DNA of 64,000 nucleotides from Nitrospirota bacterium (GCA_021801345.1 JAJYYA010000021.1:1-64000); one strand, 5' to 3'; shown: positions 39,174 to 48,405, numbered from the stretch's first letter. Notes: a model not told the origin generated them from the letters alone. Numbers and translations: made by a program.

Positions 39174-39620
39174 ATGAAATTTCATGACTTAAAGCCGGCT
39201 GACGGGGCAAAGCATCGCAAAAAAAGAGTCGGTCGAGGAATTGGATCTGGCCATGGGAAAACCTCCACAAAAGGACACAAAGGACAAGGCGCCCGCTCTG
39301 GCGGAACCAAACCATTAGGCTTTGAAGGCGGTCAGACGCCCCTTTTCCTCAGAATTCCCAAGCGTGGATTTATTCCCCTTGATGATATTGAGGTTCTTAT
39401 TGTCAATATTTCTCGTCTTGAGGATTTTTCTTTTCCTGATAACAAGGTCGACATTGAGACTCTCCTCGATTTGGACGTGATCAGACCTCCAAAATCTCGG
39501 AAGTTTGCGGTGAAGATCCTTGGAAATGGCGAGCCGACCAAGCCTTATGTCATTGAAGGAATAGCAACGAGCCGGCCAGTAGAAGAAAAAATATTAAAAG
39601 CTGGTGGCTCGATTGTTTGA
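39174..39620 (+). CDS. rplO: 50S ribosomal protein L15
   Basis: This 148-residue late-assembly protein has a glycine/lysine-rich N-terminal arm KHRKKRVGRGIGSGHGKTSTKGHKGQGARSGG and a globular C-terminus. The ATG at 39174 is preferred over a TTG at 39165 because it gives the canonical N-terminus MKFHDLKPADG. The last 17 bases overlap the secY start. Confidence 0.97.
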   Translation: MKFHDLKPADGAKHRKKRVGRGIGSGHGKTSTKGHKGQGARSGGTKPLGFEGGQTPLFLRIPKRGFIPLDDIEVLIVNISRLEDFSFPDNKVDIETLLDLDVIRPPKSRKFAVKILGNGEPTKPYVIEGIATSRPVEEKILKAGGSIV

Positions 39621-40926
39621 AAGAATTTTTCGCACATTCGAAAATATCTGGAAAATTCCTGAGCTCCGTCAGCGGGTTCTTTTTACCCTTGGCATGCTTG
39701 TCGTATACAGGGTAGGTGCTTACATTCCCACCCCCGGAGTCAACGGGTCAGAGCTCTCAAAGTTTCTGCATCAAAATGGCGGGGCTTTGATCGGTTTTTT
39801 TGACATGTTTTCCGGAGGCGCACTTTCTCGCTTTACGATTTTTGCCCTTGGTATCATGCCCTATATTTCCGCCTCTATTATTCTTCAGCTCCTCACGGTT
39901 GTTCACCCAGCCCTGCAGGCGCTTTCAAAGGAGGGGGAGAGGGGCCGCAAGGTTATTACGAAGTATACTCGCTATCTGACCGTTCTGATCGCAATGATCC
40001 AATCCTTTGGAATTGCGCTTGGCCTTGAGAAAATGAATAATGGCCAGTTTGTCGCGCATCCGGGATGGGGTTTCCGCCTGATGGTCATGATCACATTGAC
40101 GGCAGCGACCACATTTGTCATGTGGATCGGGGAGCAGATCACAGAACGCGGAGTCGGGAATGGGATCAGTCTTATTATTTTTTCAGGCATAGTCGCCCGT
40201 ATGCCCTCTGCCGTTCTTTCAACCTTCAAGCTTTTTCAGCAGAGGGAAATTTCAGGCTTTGTCCTGATAGGCGTTGCCTTGATGGTTATATTTGTTGTCG
40301 CCGCCATTGTATTTATTGAGACAGCTCGGAGAAAGATTCCCGTCGAGTATGCCAAGCGGCTTGTCTCAAACAAGCTTGTTGCGGGACAGTCGACACATAT
40401 TCCCTTCAAGATCAATACAGCAGGCGTCATTCCTCCGATCTTTGCCTCGTCACTGATCTCTTTTCCTGCAACGATCGCAGGCTTTATCTCTGTTCCATGG
40501 ATTCAGTCGATAGGGAAGTCGTTATCTCCTGGAAGCTTTTCCTATACAGTTCTTTATGTACTTCTTATCCTTTTTTTCAGCTTTTTTTATACTGCAGTTG
40601 TCATGAATCCGGCTGACATTGCGGAGAACATTCAGAAATACGGTGGTTTTATTCCTGGTATACGGCCAGGAAAGACGACGGCCGCATTTATTTATAATGT
40701 AATGAATAGGATTACACTTGTTGGGGCCATTTATTTAGCCCTTGTCTGTGTCATTCCTGAGATCCTTATCACCCAGCTTCATGTCCCCTTTTACTTTGGT
40801 GGAACATCGCTTCTTATTGTGATAGGCGTTTCATTGGATACATCCCAACAAATCGAATCCTATATGATGTCCAGAAACTATGAAGGCTTTCTTAAGAAGA
40901 GCCGCATCAGGGGAAGGATAGCCTAA
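39604..40926 (+). CDS. secY: Preprotein translocase subunit SecY
   Basis: SecY is the protein-conducting channel of the inner membrane. The 440-residue protein shows ten hydrophobic spans. The first (LFTLGMLVVYRVGAYIPTPGV) ends in the conserved periplasmic motif. The plug helix region is GALIGFFDMFSGGALSRFTIFALGIMPYISASIILQLL, and the cytoplasmic loops are KYGGFIPGIRPGKTTA and MSRNYEGFLKK. A GTG at 39604 is used, overlapping rplO by 17 bases; a TTG at 39613 is possible. With secE here and yajC-secD-secF at 60-63 kb, most Sec components are in this window. Confidence 0.97.
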   Translation: MARLFERIFRTFENIWKIPELRQRVLFTLGMLVVYRVGAYIPTPGVNGSELSKFLHQNGGALIGFFDMFSGGALSRFTIFALGIMPYISASIILQLLTVVHPALQALSKEGERGRKVITKYTRYLTVLIAMIQSFGIALGLEKMNNGQFVAHPGWGFRLMVMITLTAATTFVMWIGEQITERGVGNGISLIIFSGIVARMPSAVLSTFKLFQQREISGFVLIGVALMVIFVVAAIVFIETARRKIPVEYAKRLVSNKLVAGQSTHIPFKINTAGVIPPIFASSLISFPATIAGFISVPWIQSIGKSLSPGSFSYTVLYVLLILFFSFFYTAVVMNPADIAENIQKYGGFIPGIRPGKTTAAFIYNVMNRITLVGAIYLALVCVIPEILITQLHVPFYFGGTSLLIVIGVSLDTSQQIESYMMSRNYEGFLKKSRIRGRIA

Positions 40927-40929
40927 ACG

Positions 40930-41586
40930 ATGTTTATCGTGTTCATTGGCCCTCCCGGAGTGGGGAAGGGAACCCAGGCAAATATGCTTGTGGAAAAATA
41001 TCCAATGGTCAAAATCTCTACAGGCGATCTGTTGCGTGAATCTATTCGTGATAAGTCTGTTCTTGGAGAAAGAGCCAAAGGATTTATGGAGCGTGGGGAA
41101 CTTGTTCCCGACGCTCTTGTCATCGACCTTGTTAATGAAAAAGTCAACTCGACGGCCGCTTCGGGGAAAAGCTACATTTTTGATGGTTTCCCCAGGACTA
41201 TTGAGCAAGCCAAAGAACTAGATAACCTTCTCGAGTCCAGGTCCTCAAAGATTTCAGTGGCAGTTGATTTTTCCATGGACGAGGAAGAGCGGATCGAACG
41301 TCTTTCAGGTCGCCGGATGTGTCCTAGCTGCCAACGTACGTATCACATTAAATTTGCAAAACCCAAAAATGATTTGACTTGCGATGCCTGCAATATACCT
41401 TTGGTTCAGAGATCAGATGATGATGAATCCGTTATTCGTCAGCGCTCTTCTGTGTACTGGGACCTAACGCGCCCATTGCTTGATTTTTACCGAAAGCGCA
41501 ACCTTCTTCAAACAATTGATGCAAGCAGGAATATTGATCTTGTTTTTTCGGATCTTGACCGCTTTATTCAAAAAATTAAGCCTTAA
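40930..41586 (+). CDS. adk: Adenylate kinase (zinc LID type)
   Basis: It catalyses ATP + AMP = 2 ADP. The 218-residue protein has the P loop GPPGVGKGTQA, the AMP-binding STGDLLRE and the FDGFPRT motif. Its long LID domain contains CPSC and CDAC, the four-cysteine zinc site typical of Gram-positive and many other bacteria but missing in E. coli. It starts four bases after secY and abuts map, the standard secY-adk-map order. Confidence 0.97.
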   Translation: MFIVFIGPPGVGKGTQANMLVEKYPMVKISTGDLLRESIRDKSVLGERAKGFMERGELVPDALVIDLVNEKVNSTAASGKSYIFDGFPRTIEQAKELDNLLESRSSKISVAVDFSMDEEERIERLSGRRMCPSCQRTYHIKFAKPKNDLTCDACNIPLVQRSDDDESVIRQRSSVYWDLTRPLLDFYRKRNLLQTIDASRNIDLVFSDLDRFIQKIKP

Positions 41587-42339
41587 ATGATTTACCTTAA
41601 GACGGACCAGGAAATCTCAAAGATTCAAAAGGCCGGTAAAATTGTTGCCAATTGCCTAAAAGAGATCCGTTCCATGGTTTCTCCTGGGTTATCTCTTTTC
41701 GAAATTGATAAGTTTGCTGAAGATTTTCCTAAGCAGTTTGGTGGTCGTGCGGCCTTTAAGGGGTATCATAATTACCCGGCCTCAATATGTCTTTCTGTAA
41801 ATGATGTTGTTGTGCATGGAATTCCTGATTCATATGTGTTAAGATCAGGAGATATTGTCGGTATCGACTATGGTGTTGAACTGGATGGGTACTACGGGGA
41901 TTCGGCTATTACCGTTCCAGTCGGAGAGATCTCTTCGGAGGCTATTGTCCTTATCGACACGACTAAATCTGCTCTTGAACTCGGAATTGCCAAGGCCCTC
42001 ATGGGAGGGAGGCTTGGCGATATTTCCTTCGCTATCCAGGAATATGCCGAGGCAAAGAGCTTTTCTGTCGTAAGAAACTATGTTGGTCATGGGATTGGGC
42101 GAAAGCTTCATGAAGAGCCCCCCATCCCCAACTATGGACATAAGGGTAAGGGTGTAAAGCTTGAGGCGGGGATGGTTCTTGCCCTTGAGCCGATGGTTAA
42201 CGCTGGTACCTACGAGACGGTACTTCTTTCCGATGGCTGGACCGCTGCCACGAAGGATGGTCGTCTTTCTGCTCATTTCGAGCATACCATTGCGATTACA
42301 AGGTCAGGGCCAAGAATTCTGACTCTTCCAGATAATTGA
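41587..42339 (+). CDS. map: Methionine aminopeptidase type I
   Basis: It removes the initiator Met from nascent proteins. The 250-residue protein contains the metal-binding set: Asp in GIDYGVELDGYYGDSA (two Asp), His in VGHGIGRKLHEEP, Glu in LALEPM and Glu in HFEHTIAIT. It starts directly after the adk stop without a spacer, and infA follows. No N-terminal zinc-finger extension is present. Confidence 0.97.
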   Translation: MIYLKTDQEISKIQKAGKIVANCLKEIRSMVSPGLSLFEIDKFAEDFPKQFGGRAAFKGYHNYPASICLSVNDVVVHGIPDSYVLRSGDIVGIDYGVELDGYYGDSAITVPVGEISSEAIVLIDTTKSALELGIAKALMGGRLGDISFAIQEYAEAKSFSVVRNYVGHGIGRKLHEEPPIPNYGHKGKGVKLEAGMVLALEPMVNAGTYETVLLSDGWTAATKDGRLSAHFEHTIAITRSGPRILTLPDN

Positions 42340-42360
42340 ACTGTTGCGATCGGGGAAATT

Positions 42361-42579
42361 GTGGGGAAAGAGGATACCGTTGAGGTACAGGGTACTGTCC
42401 TGGAAACCTTGCCAAACGCCATGTTTAGGGTCGAGCTTGAAAATGGCCATAAGGTACTGGCGCACATCTCAGGGAAGATGAGAATGAATTATATTAAGAT
42501 TCTTCCAGGAGATAAAGTGACCCTTGAACTCTCCTTGTATGATCTGACACGAGGCCGTATCACCTATCGTTTCAAGTAA
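42361..42579 (+). CDS. infA: Translation initiation factor IF-1
   Basis: This 72-residue OB-fold protein blocks the A site during initiation. The family pattern is clear: [70 protein letters not shown]. It has a GTG start and lies between map and rpmJ, as in many bacteria. Confidence 0.97.
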   Translation: MGKEDTVEVQGTVLETLPNAMFRVELENGHKVLAHISGKMRMNYIKILPGDKVTLELSLYDLTRGRITYRFK

Positions 42580-42607
42580 AGAAACCGTTCATAATCCGGA
42601 GGATGTA

Positions 42608-42721
42608 ATGAAGGTCAGAGCATCGGTAAAGCCAATATGTTCAAAGTGCCAGGTTATCAGGCGCAACGGGATTGTTCGCATTAAATGCGAAAACCCAAAG
42701 CACAAGCAAAGACAGGGTTAA
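42608..42721 (+). CDS. rpmJ: 50S ribosomal protein L36
   Basis: This 37-residue protein begins [17 protein letters not shown] and ends [10 protein letters not shown]. It carries the Cys, Cys, Cys, His zinc-ribbon set, so it is the C+ form. It stands in the usual place before rpsM. The ribosome site is CCGGAGGATG. Confidence 0.97.
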   Translation: MKVRASVKPICSKCQVIRRNGIVRIKCENPKHKQRQG

Positions 42722-42743
42722 ATTAAATCGAAGGAGAAGTTCC

Positions 42744-43121
42744 TTGGCGCGTATTGTAGGGATTGATCTTCCCAGAAACAAGCGTATTGAAATTGCATTG
42801 ACGTATATTTTTGGAATCGGAAAGCCCACATCCCAGCTGATTCTGGGAAAGGCCGGGGTCAATCCCGACACACGCGTCCATGCTCTGACGGATGATGAAG
42901 TTGCAAAACTTCGTGATGCCGTCGAGACCACCTGTACCGTGGAAGGCGATTTGCGCCGCGAGATTTCACAGAACATCAAGCGCAAGATGGACATTGGCTG
43001 CTACCAGGGTCTTCGTCACCGCAAAGGCCTTCCTGTTCGCGGCCAAAGAACAAAGACCAATGCGAGAACGCGCAAAGGCCCTAAAAAGGGCATTGGTGCC
43101 AAGAAAAAAACGGGATCCTGA
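42744..43121 (+). CDS. rpsM: 30S ribosomal protein S13
   Basis: This 125-residue head protein contacts P-site tRNA through its tail. [25 protein letters not shown] begins the protein and [24 protein letters not shown] is the basic C-terminus. The correct start is TTG 42744, seven bases after AAGGAGAAG. The longer upstream frame overlaps rpmJ and is not conserved. Confidence 0.97.
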   Translation: MARIVGIDLPRNKRIEIALTYIFGIGKPTSQLILGKAGVNPDTRVHALTDDEVAKLRDAVETTCTVEGDLRREISQNIKRKMDIGCYQGLRHRKGLPVRGQRTKTNARTRKGPKKGIGAKKKTGS

Positions 43122-43157
43122 CCTTAAGCCGCCGCCTGGAAAAACTATGAGGATTGC

Positions 43158-43544
43158 ATGAGCGTAAAAAAGGGAACAAAAAAACGAGAAAAGAAGAACA
43201 TCCCTGTTGGAATTGTTCATATTCATGCTTCGTTCAATAATACGATCATTTCAATTACGGACTCTAAGGGTGATGTGATTGCCTGGTCGAGCTCCGGAGC
43301 TCAAAGCTTTAAGGGCTCGAGAAAGAGCACCCCATTTGCTGCTCAAAAAGCTGCCGAGATTGCCACGAAGAAGGCGGCTGACATGGGCATGAAAGCCTGT
43401 GAAGTCTATGTCAAGGGACCTGGTTCAGGGAGAGAGTCTGCCATTCGAGCTCTCCAGACCGTTGGAATCAAGATCAGCCTGATTAAAGATGTCACCCCGA
43501 TTCCCCATAATGGTTGCCGACCCCCGAAAAGACGCAGGGTATAG
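43158..43544 (+). CDS. rpsK: 30S ribosomal protein S11
   Basis: This 128-residue platform protein has [46 protein letters not shown] and ends [14 protein letters not shown]. It lies between rpsM and rpsD in the alpha operon. Length and sequence are canonical. Confidence 0.98.
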   Translation: MSVKKGTKKREKKNIPVGIVHIHASFNNTIISITDSKGDVIAWSSSGAQSFKGSRKSTPFAAQKAAEIATKKAADMGMKACEVYVKGPGSGRESAIRALQTVGIKISLIKDVTPIPHNGCRPPKRRRV

Positions 43545-43586
43545 TCGCTTAGAAAACATTGACTGAATTTAGATAAAGGAGACACG

Positions 43587-44216
43587 TTGGCTCGTTATAA
43601 TGGCCCTGTTTGTCGTTTTTGCAGAAGAGAAGGTGTGAAGCTTTTCTTGAAAGGTGCACGCTGTCTGTCTGCCAAGTGTGCGATTGATCGTCGGGCCTAT
43701 CCGCCTGGCGAGCATGGACAGAGTCGTGCCAAAGCCTCCGAGTATGGTCTTCAGCTTCGCGAGAAGCAGAAGGTCAAACGTATCTATGGAATTCTTGAAA
43801 GGCAGTTCAGGAAGACCTTCAAGCTTGCCTCCCGCAAAAAGGGAAATACTGGCCAGTCCCTTCTGAGCGCGCTCGAGATGCGCCTCGACAGCGTGGTCTA
43901 TCACATCGGCTGGGGAGCTTCACGCAACGAGTCCCGCATGCTCGTGACCCATGGTCATGTTCTTGTTAACGGAAAGAAAGTGAATATTCCTTCATTTTCT
44001 TGCAAGGTTAACGATTCCGTGTCACTTTCCGCTGCCATGCAGTCGAGCGAGAAGGTTGCAGGAAATTTCCGTGATGCCGAGCAGAGAGGCGTTGTGTCGA
44101 CATGGCTTGATGTGGACAAGAACGCCTTTAAAGCCGTTGTAAAGGATATTCCCCAGAGAGATGCGATCAATATCCATATTGCCGAGAACCTTGTCGTCGA
44201 ACTTTACTCACGTTAA
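43587..44216 (+). CDS. rpsD: 30S ribosomal protein S4
   Basis: This 209-residue primary assembly protein represses the alpha operon in E. coli. The N-terminus keeps a four-cysteine zinc site (CRFCRREGVKLFLKGARCLSAKC), and ERQFRKTF and the S4 RNA-binding domain (MRLDSVVYHIGWGASRNESRMLVTHGHVLVNGKKVNIPS) follow. It has a TTG start with the ribosome site GGAGACACG. Confidence 0.97.
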   Translation: MARYNGPVCRFCRREGVKLFLKGARCLSAKCAIDRRAYPPGEHGQSRAKASEYGLQLREKQKVKRIYGILERQFRKTFKLASRKKGNTGQSLLSALEMRLDSVVYHIGWGASRNESRMLVTHGHVLVNGKKVNIPSFSCKVNDSVSLSAAMQSSEKVAGNFRDAEQRGVVSTWLDVDKNAFKAVVKDIPQRDAINIHIAENLVVELYSR

Positions 44217-44245
44217 GGTTTTCCGTGGATACAGAGGAGAAAAAT

Positions 44246-45214
44246 ATGGAAGTGCTTGTATCTTCCCAAATGCCAAAAGGGCTTGCCGTTTCGCATGTCT
44301 CTTCCCGCTCGTCTCGTCTTGTTATCGAGCCTTTTGAGCGTGGATTCGGTATTACGATCGGGAACGCGCTTCGTCGCGTTCTTCTTTCTTCAATCCCCGG
44401 CGTTGCCATTACGGCCATTCGTGCAAAGAATGTCTTTCACGAGTTTTCAAATATCCCCGGTGTTGTCGAAGATGTGAGCGACATCATCCTGAACCTCAAG
44501 TCTCTGCGTATGAAAGCGCTTCTTCAGGGTGAGCACTGGATTCATCTCAAGGTTAAGGGGCCCCGTGTCGTCAAGGCCTCTGATATTGACACTGGCGGAG
44601 CGGTCGAGGTCATGGATCCTGACCACGTCATTGCCACCCTCGATGAAGGGGGACACCTTGACATGGATCTCAAGGTCGAGTTTGGTCGCGGGTACGTCCC
44701 TGCCGACCATACGAGAACGGCAGAGACGGAAGTCGGCATTATTCCTATCGACGCGATCTTCACCCCTATCAACAAGGTGAATTATTTTGTTGAAAGTACA
44801 CGTGTCGGCAGAATGACGGACTACGATCGCCTGATCTTTGAGATTGAAACTGATGGAAGTATTACTCCGGGCGAGGCTATTGCGGACGCTGCCAAGATTC
44901 TCCGTAGCCATCTCGATCTCTTTGCCTCCGTTGATGGGAATTTTTCCAGCGATGCCAACGCTCCCTCCCTTGAAGACTCTTCTCCCAAAGAAGAGACGAT
45001 CATGGACAAAAGCGTGAATGAGCTTGAACTTTCTGTCCGGGCGGCCAATTGTCTGAAAAGTGCCGACATCAAGAAGATTGGTGAGCTTGTCCGCCGCACA
45101 GAAGATGACCTTCTTCAAACGAAGAACTTTGGCAAGAAGTCCCTTGATGAAATCAAAGAGGCACTTGAGAATATTGGACTTTCCCTTGGAATGGACCTTT
45201 CGAATCAGTCGTAA
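44246..45214 (+). CDS. rpoA: RNA polymerase alpha subunit
   Basis: This 322-residue assembly platform of RNA polymerase has an N-terminal dimerisation domain (RGFGITIGNALRRVLLSSIPGVAI, and the TPINKVNYFVESTRVG region). A linker leads to the C-terminal domain (LELSVRAANCLKSADIKKIGELV, then LLQTKNFGKKSLDEIKEAL), which binds UP elements and activators. I chose ATG 44246 because GAGGAG lies six bases before it; the GTG at 44225 has no such site. Confidence 0.97.
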   Translation: MEVLVSSQMPKGLAVSHVSSRSSRLVIEPFERGFGITIGNALRRVLLSSIPGVAITAIRAKNVFHEFSNIPGVVEDVSDIILNLKSLRMKALLQGEHWIHLKVKGPRVVKASDIDTGGAVEVMDPDHVIATLDEGGHLDMDLKVEFGRGYVPADHTRTAETEVGIIPIDAIFTPINKVNYFVESTRVGRMTDYDRLIFEIETDGSITPGEAIADAAKILRSHLDLFASVDGNFSSDANAPSLEDSSPKEETIMDKSVNELELSVRAANCLKSADIKKIGELVRRTEDDLLQTKNFGKKSLDEIKEALENIGLSLGMDLSNQS

Positions 45215-45249
45215 GGGTTGAATTAACAGGAACTTTCTGGAGAACGACA

Positions 45250-45672
45250 ATGAGACATCGTGTTGCAGGACGCCAGTTTGGTCGCGATTCAAGTCATCGG
45301 AGCGCCATGTTCCGTTCGCTCATCACCTCTTTTTTTGAACATGAGCGTATCGAAACGACGACCATGAAGGCCAAGGAACTTCGTCCTATGGTGGAGAAGC
45401 TGATTACAAAGGCTCGTGAAAAGAACGTTCACCACCTTCGCGAGATCTTGAAAGTGATCCGCAGTAAGGATGTAGCATTTCATCTGTTTGACAGCATTGC
45501 TCCCCGGTTTGTTTCCCGTCCTGGCGGCTATACCCGAATCGTCAAGACCCGTCGTCGTATTGGGGATGGCGCCGAAATGGCCATTCTTGAGCTTGTGGAA
45601 CGGGGAGAGTCCCTGTCCGCCAAGAGATCCCCCTCCGCGCCTCCCAAAGAAAAAGCCGAAGATAAGACGTAA
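45250..45672 (+). CDS. rplQ: 50S ribosomal protein L17
   Basis: This 140-residue protein near the tunnel exit has RHRVAGRQFGRDSSHRSAMFRSLITSFFEHERIETTTMKAKELRPMVEKLIT. The family's C-terminal core ends at about residue 118; a charged tail (SPSAPPKEKAEDKT) follows. Last ribosomal gene of the long cluster. Confidence 0.97.
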   Translation: MRHRVAGRQFGRDSSHRSAMFRSLITSFFEHERIETTTMKAKELRPMVEKLITKAREKNVHHLREILKVIRSKDVAFHLFDSIAPRFVSRPGGYTRIVKTRRRIGDGAEMAILELVERGESLSAKRSPSAPPKEKAEDKT

Positions 45673-45690
45673 ACTTCAAAGGACTTTTTC

Positions 45691-46125
45691 ATGCCTTCGG
45701 AACGCGATAAGTCGGTTCGTACTTCCACGCCGCTTTTTCTTGCTATTGGGACCCTCATCCTTGTGTTGGGGGTCCTCCTTCTTGTCAGGCACTCCCTTTC
45801 AAAACAGAATCTTATATACTCCCGTCAGGCCTTTATCCTTGATACCAGAGGACTTTCTCCTGCCCAAATTCATGAAACATCTGTCGATGATAACTACCAG
45901 CAACGAGGCTCGGAGCTGTGGTATCTGGGGAACAATCTTTTTGAGTATCATGCCCCGCCAACGATTCGTCTGATTCTTATCAAGAACAGCGCTCATGAAA
46001 ACCAGGGAAAGATGACGAGCGTTACTATTGCGCCTCATTATGTTCGCTACCGCTTTTCCCTTCCGTTTAAGCCTCCCATTACCGTTGTTACGAATGGTGG
46101 GACCTTTCTCTTCCGTCTTCCCTAA
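45691..46125 (+). CDS. Membrane-anchored protein of unknown function downstream of rplQ
   Basis: This 144-residue protein has a short cytoplasmic N-terminus (MPSERDKSVRTSTP) and one membrane helix at residues 15-32 (FLAIGTLILVLGVLLLV). A soluble region of about 110 residues follows, with little charge clustering. By the positive-inside rule the soluble part faces the periplasm. No motif or family is recognised. It begins 18 bases after rplQ in the same direction and ends shortly before a strong terminator, so it is probably the last gene of the alpha operon transcript. Leader-peptidase cleavage is not evident. Confidence 0.75.
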   Translation: MPSERDKSVRTSTPLFLAIGTLILVLGVLLLVRHSLSKQNLIYSRQAFILDTRGLSPAQIHETSVDDNYQQRGSELWYLGNNLFEYHAPPTIRLILIKNSAHENQGKMTSVTIAPHYVRYRFSLPFKPPITVVTNGGTFLFRLP

Positions 46126-46201
46126 ATCGCCTCTTTTCCGTTAGATTTCACTGCGCTCGCAGACACGTTCTTTCCGTCAGTCGCGATCTTGGCACGTACC
46201 A

Positions 46202-46242
46202 TAAAAAAAGGGGAGAAGGCATTTGCCTCCTCCCCTTTTTTA
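46202..46242. terminator. Bidirectional terminator
   Basis: The stem ggggag-aggc/gcct-ctcccc, with one internal mismatch (A16/C29) and an attt loop, lies between a seven-A run on the left and a six-T run on the right. It therefore works as an intrinsic terminator on both strands. It ends the ribosomal block from the left and the CBS gene from the right. Confidence 0.9.
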
Positions 46243-46261
46243 TGTGTGAAGTGTCTGAGAT

Positions 46262-46675
46262 CTATTCGGTGACGCCACCATCCCAGGAGTCTTCCCTGCC
46301 AACATAGGTGGGGTGGATAAGGTCTCTGATGGAGATGAGTCCAAGAACGGACTCTTCCTCATCGACGACGAGCAGATGGCGAATATGGTGTTTGTCCATC
46401 ATATCCTGGGCTTCGTAAACCGAGGCCTCGGGAGAGATGGTCAAAACCGGGGCACTCATGACCTGCGAGCAGGGAGTAATGTAGGGAATCCGGTCCTCGC
46501 CAATGACGCGGCGAACAATATCGGTCTCCGTGATGATTCCGACGGTTTTGTCTCCCTGGACGACAAGAAGACTGCCCACTTTTTTCGACTTCATTATGTC
46601 TGCAACCTCTCGGGCAGTCGTGTTCATTTCAACGGAAATAGGGTTTCTTGTCATAATCTTTTTTACAGAGACCAT
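46262..46675 (-). CDS. CBS-domain protein
   Basis: This 137-residue protein consists of two CBS motifs: residues about 5-60 (VKKIMTRNPISVEMNTTAREVADIMKSKKVGSLLVV, then GIITETDIVRRVI) and about 70-125 (VMSAPVLTISPEASVYEAQDMM, then GLISIRDLI). Such Bateman modules bind adenine nucleotides and usually regulate another protein. With no fused effector domain its partner is unknown. It shares a terminator with the opposing ribosomal cluster and has the ribosome site AAAGGGGGGG. Confidence 0.9.
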   Translation of the reverse strand: MVSVKKIMTRNPISVEMNTTAREVADIMKSKKVGSLLVVQGDKTVGIITETDIVRRVIGEDRIPYITPCSQVMSAPVLTISPEASVYEAQDMMDKHHIRHLLVVDEEESVLGLISIRDLIHPTYVGREDSWDGGVTE

Positions 46676-46728
46676 CGTGCCCCCCCTTTAATATTTTAGA
46701 CGCTTTCCCGAGCCTGCCTGTCGGATTG

Positions 46729-48099
46729 TTATCCTGGAACCTTTGGCGTGGGCTTTTTGTTGAAGAATGTATACATTCCTTTACTGGCGATATCAGGTCC
46801 CTTGATCGTCCAGACCCCCTTGTCGATGGTCAATGCGGCAACCGAAATGGTCGGATCTTCGTTCGACGCTGTCCCGATGAACCACTCATAGTGACCCGCA
46901 GGATTCTTTCCGGTCAACGTTCCTGTCTTTCCTGCTACGAGAATGTGCCGAAGTCTCGGATTGGAGCGCCAACGAAAGAAGGCACGCCGCCCCGTTCCTT
47001 TGGCGACTGTCGATCTCATCATCCCGATCATTGTCTTTGCAATGAGGGGCGAGGCGACTTGGAAAAGGTAGTTTGGACTGTCTTGGAAGAGGGTTTCTCC
47101 ATTTTTTCCCAAAACCTTTTCGATCAAATGGGGACGCATCATCACCCCGTCATTGGAGAGCGCCCCCGCGATCATCGCCGCATGGACCGGGCTGATTGCC
47201 ACATCACCGAAGCCCGCCGATGCAAAGGCAAACCCGTTAAGGTCGTCAGGAATGTCCGCATGGCTTTGATCGATGGAGAAGTCGGCATCGATCGGCTTGT
47301 TGAATCCATACCGGAGAGCCGTCTGCCGAAGATCTTCCGGCGTAAGGTATTTGAGTGCAATTTTTGCGAAAACGGTATTGATCGATTTTCCGAGAGCTTC
47401 CGCAACGGTAAACTCAAGCCAGTCTCTTCGCCGATTGCTCTTCCAGTATGCCGGCCCGATGCAGTAGAGGCATCCGTGGAAATGAATGCGCGTGTTCGGG
47501 GTGATCCTGTTGTGGGAAAGGGCATCGGTAGCGGTGATGATCTTGAAGAGCGAGGCGGCGGGATATGTTGCGCGCAAGAGAATTCCCGGATCGAATTCAT
47601 TGAAACGGGAACCCCAGAAGGCAATCAGGCGTCCATTCTTGGGATTGGCCGCGACAAAGACCCCATAAGGAACCCGATGAGCTCGGATATAACGCCCTGT
47701 TCTCTCCTGCAATGTGGGGTCGACCGTCCAAACAACCGTATACCCTCCATCAAGGTGGGTAACGTAGCGTCCGTTCTCGATGGTCGAAAAATGAGGGAGA
47801 AATCCCTCAAGAAGAACCGGCTGGTTTCCGTTCATTCGAATGACCGGGACGCCATTCTTTGTCAGAAAGGAGGGTTCCCCATCAAAAATGCCGGACAGGC
47901 CGGATGGCGCAACCTGGATCGGAGCTTGGGGAAGCGGATCATTCGAGGCGGCTTTGGCGTCCTTGTTGAAGGAAAAGATCAGATCGGAGGCCGGGAGATT
48001 AATCGAGCGGATCGCCTGAGGGAGGTGATAGAGCCCCGCGGAGAGTAGGAGAAGAATAAAGATTCGGCTCAAAAGCGCCCGCGAAATGGGGTCAGGCAT
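46729..48099 (-). CDS. Penicillin-binding protein, single transpeptidase domain
   Basis: This membrane-anchored D,D-transpeptidase cross-links peptidoglycan. The 456-residue protein has one N-terminal membrane helix (ALLSRIFILLLLSAGLYHL) and a penicillin-binding domain with the three motifs: SxxK in YPAASLFKI, SxN in GKSINTVFAK and KTG in VAGKTGTLTG. It lacks a glycosyltransferase domain, and the region before the transpeptidase is short, so it is class B-like and smaller than FtsI or PBP2. Its exact role (division, elongation or spore-type) cannot be told. The start is ATG 48099, six bases after AGAGGT; an upstream ATG at 48138 is less well supported. It has its own promoter about 250 bases upstream. 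Confidence 0.88.
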   Translation of the reverse strand: MPDPISRALLSRIFILLLLSAGLYHLPQAIRSINLPASDLIFSFNKDAKAASNDPLPQAPIQVAPSGLSGIFDGEPSFLTKNGVPVIRMNGNQPVLLEGFLPHFSTIENGRYVTHLDGGYTVVWTVDPTLQERTGRYIRAHRVPYGVFVAANPKNGRLIAFWGSRFNEFDPGILLRATYPAASLFKIITATDALSHNRITPNTRIHFHGCLYCIGPAYWKSNRRRDWLEFTVAEALGKSINTVFAKIALKYLTPEDLRQTALRYGFNKPIDADFSIDQSHADIPDDLNGFAFASAGFGDVAISPVHAAMIAGALSNDGVMMRPHLIEKVLGKNGETLFQDSPNYLFQVASPLIAKTMIGMMRSTVAKGTGRRAFFRWRSNPRLRHILVAGKTGTLTGKNPAGHYEWFIGTASNEDPTISVAALTIDKGVWTIKGPDIASKGMYTFFNKKPTPKVPG

Positions 48100-48405
48100 T
48101 ACGTTACCTCTGTTGAGCTGTGTGAACCTTTTCTCCACTGTCCCGATGCCAAAAGAGGAGCATAAGGAGGTTTATGCCAGAAATTGGCGACAAGAGGAGA
48201 ACGGAAATCCGGAAACCTTCTCCGGGAGATCGTTGTCTATGGACTCTTCGGCGATCTTGCTGCAAATCGCCAGCAAATGGAAAAATCGTGATCTGAGCTA
48301 AGGCTTTCAAGTATTTTTCTGAGGGAGTCCATGACTCTCAGGGAAATTATACGGGAATAAATACGGAAATCAAGTCAACTCCCAAAGATTCAGGGTCAAT
48401 TCCGG
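48100..48405. other. Leader and promoter region of the penicillin-binding protein gene
   Basis: No gene is supported on either strand. The right part holds the promoter at 48346-48373. The remaining roughly 240 bases would be a long untranslated leader. I found no known riboswitch pattern in it. Confidence 0.5.
48346..48373 (-). promoter_or_regulatory. Promoter of the penicillin-binding protein gene
   Basis: On the minus strand TTGATT (48373-48368) and a perfect TATAAT (48351-48346) are separated by 16 bases. TTGACT also occurs five bases further upstream but leaves a 21-base gap. Transcription would begin near 48340. Confidence 0.6.
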
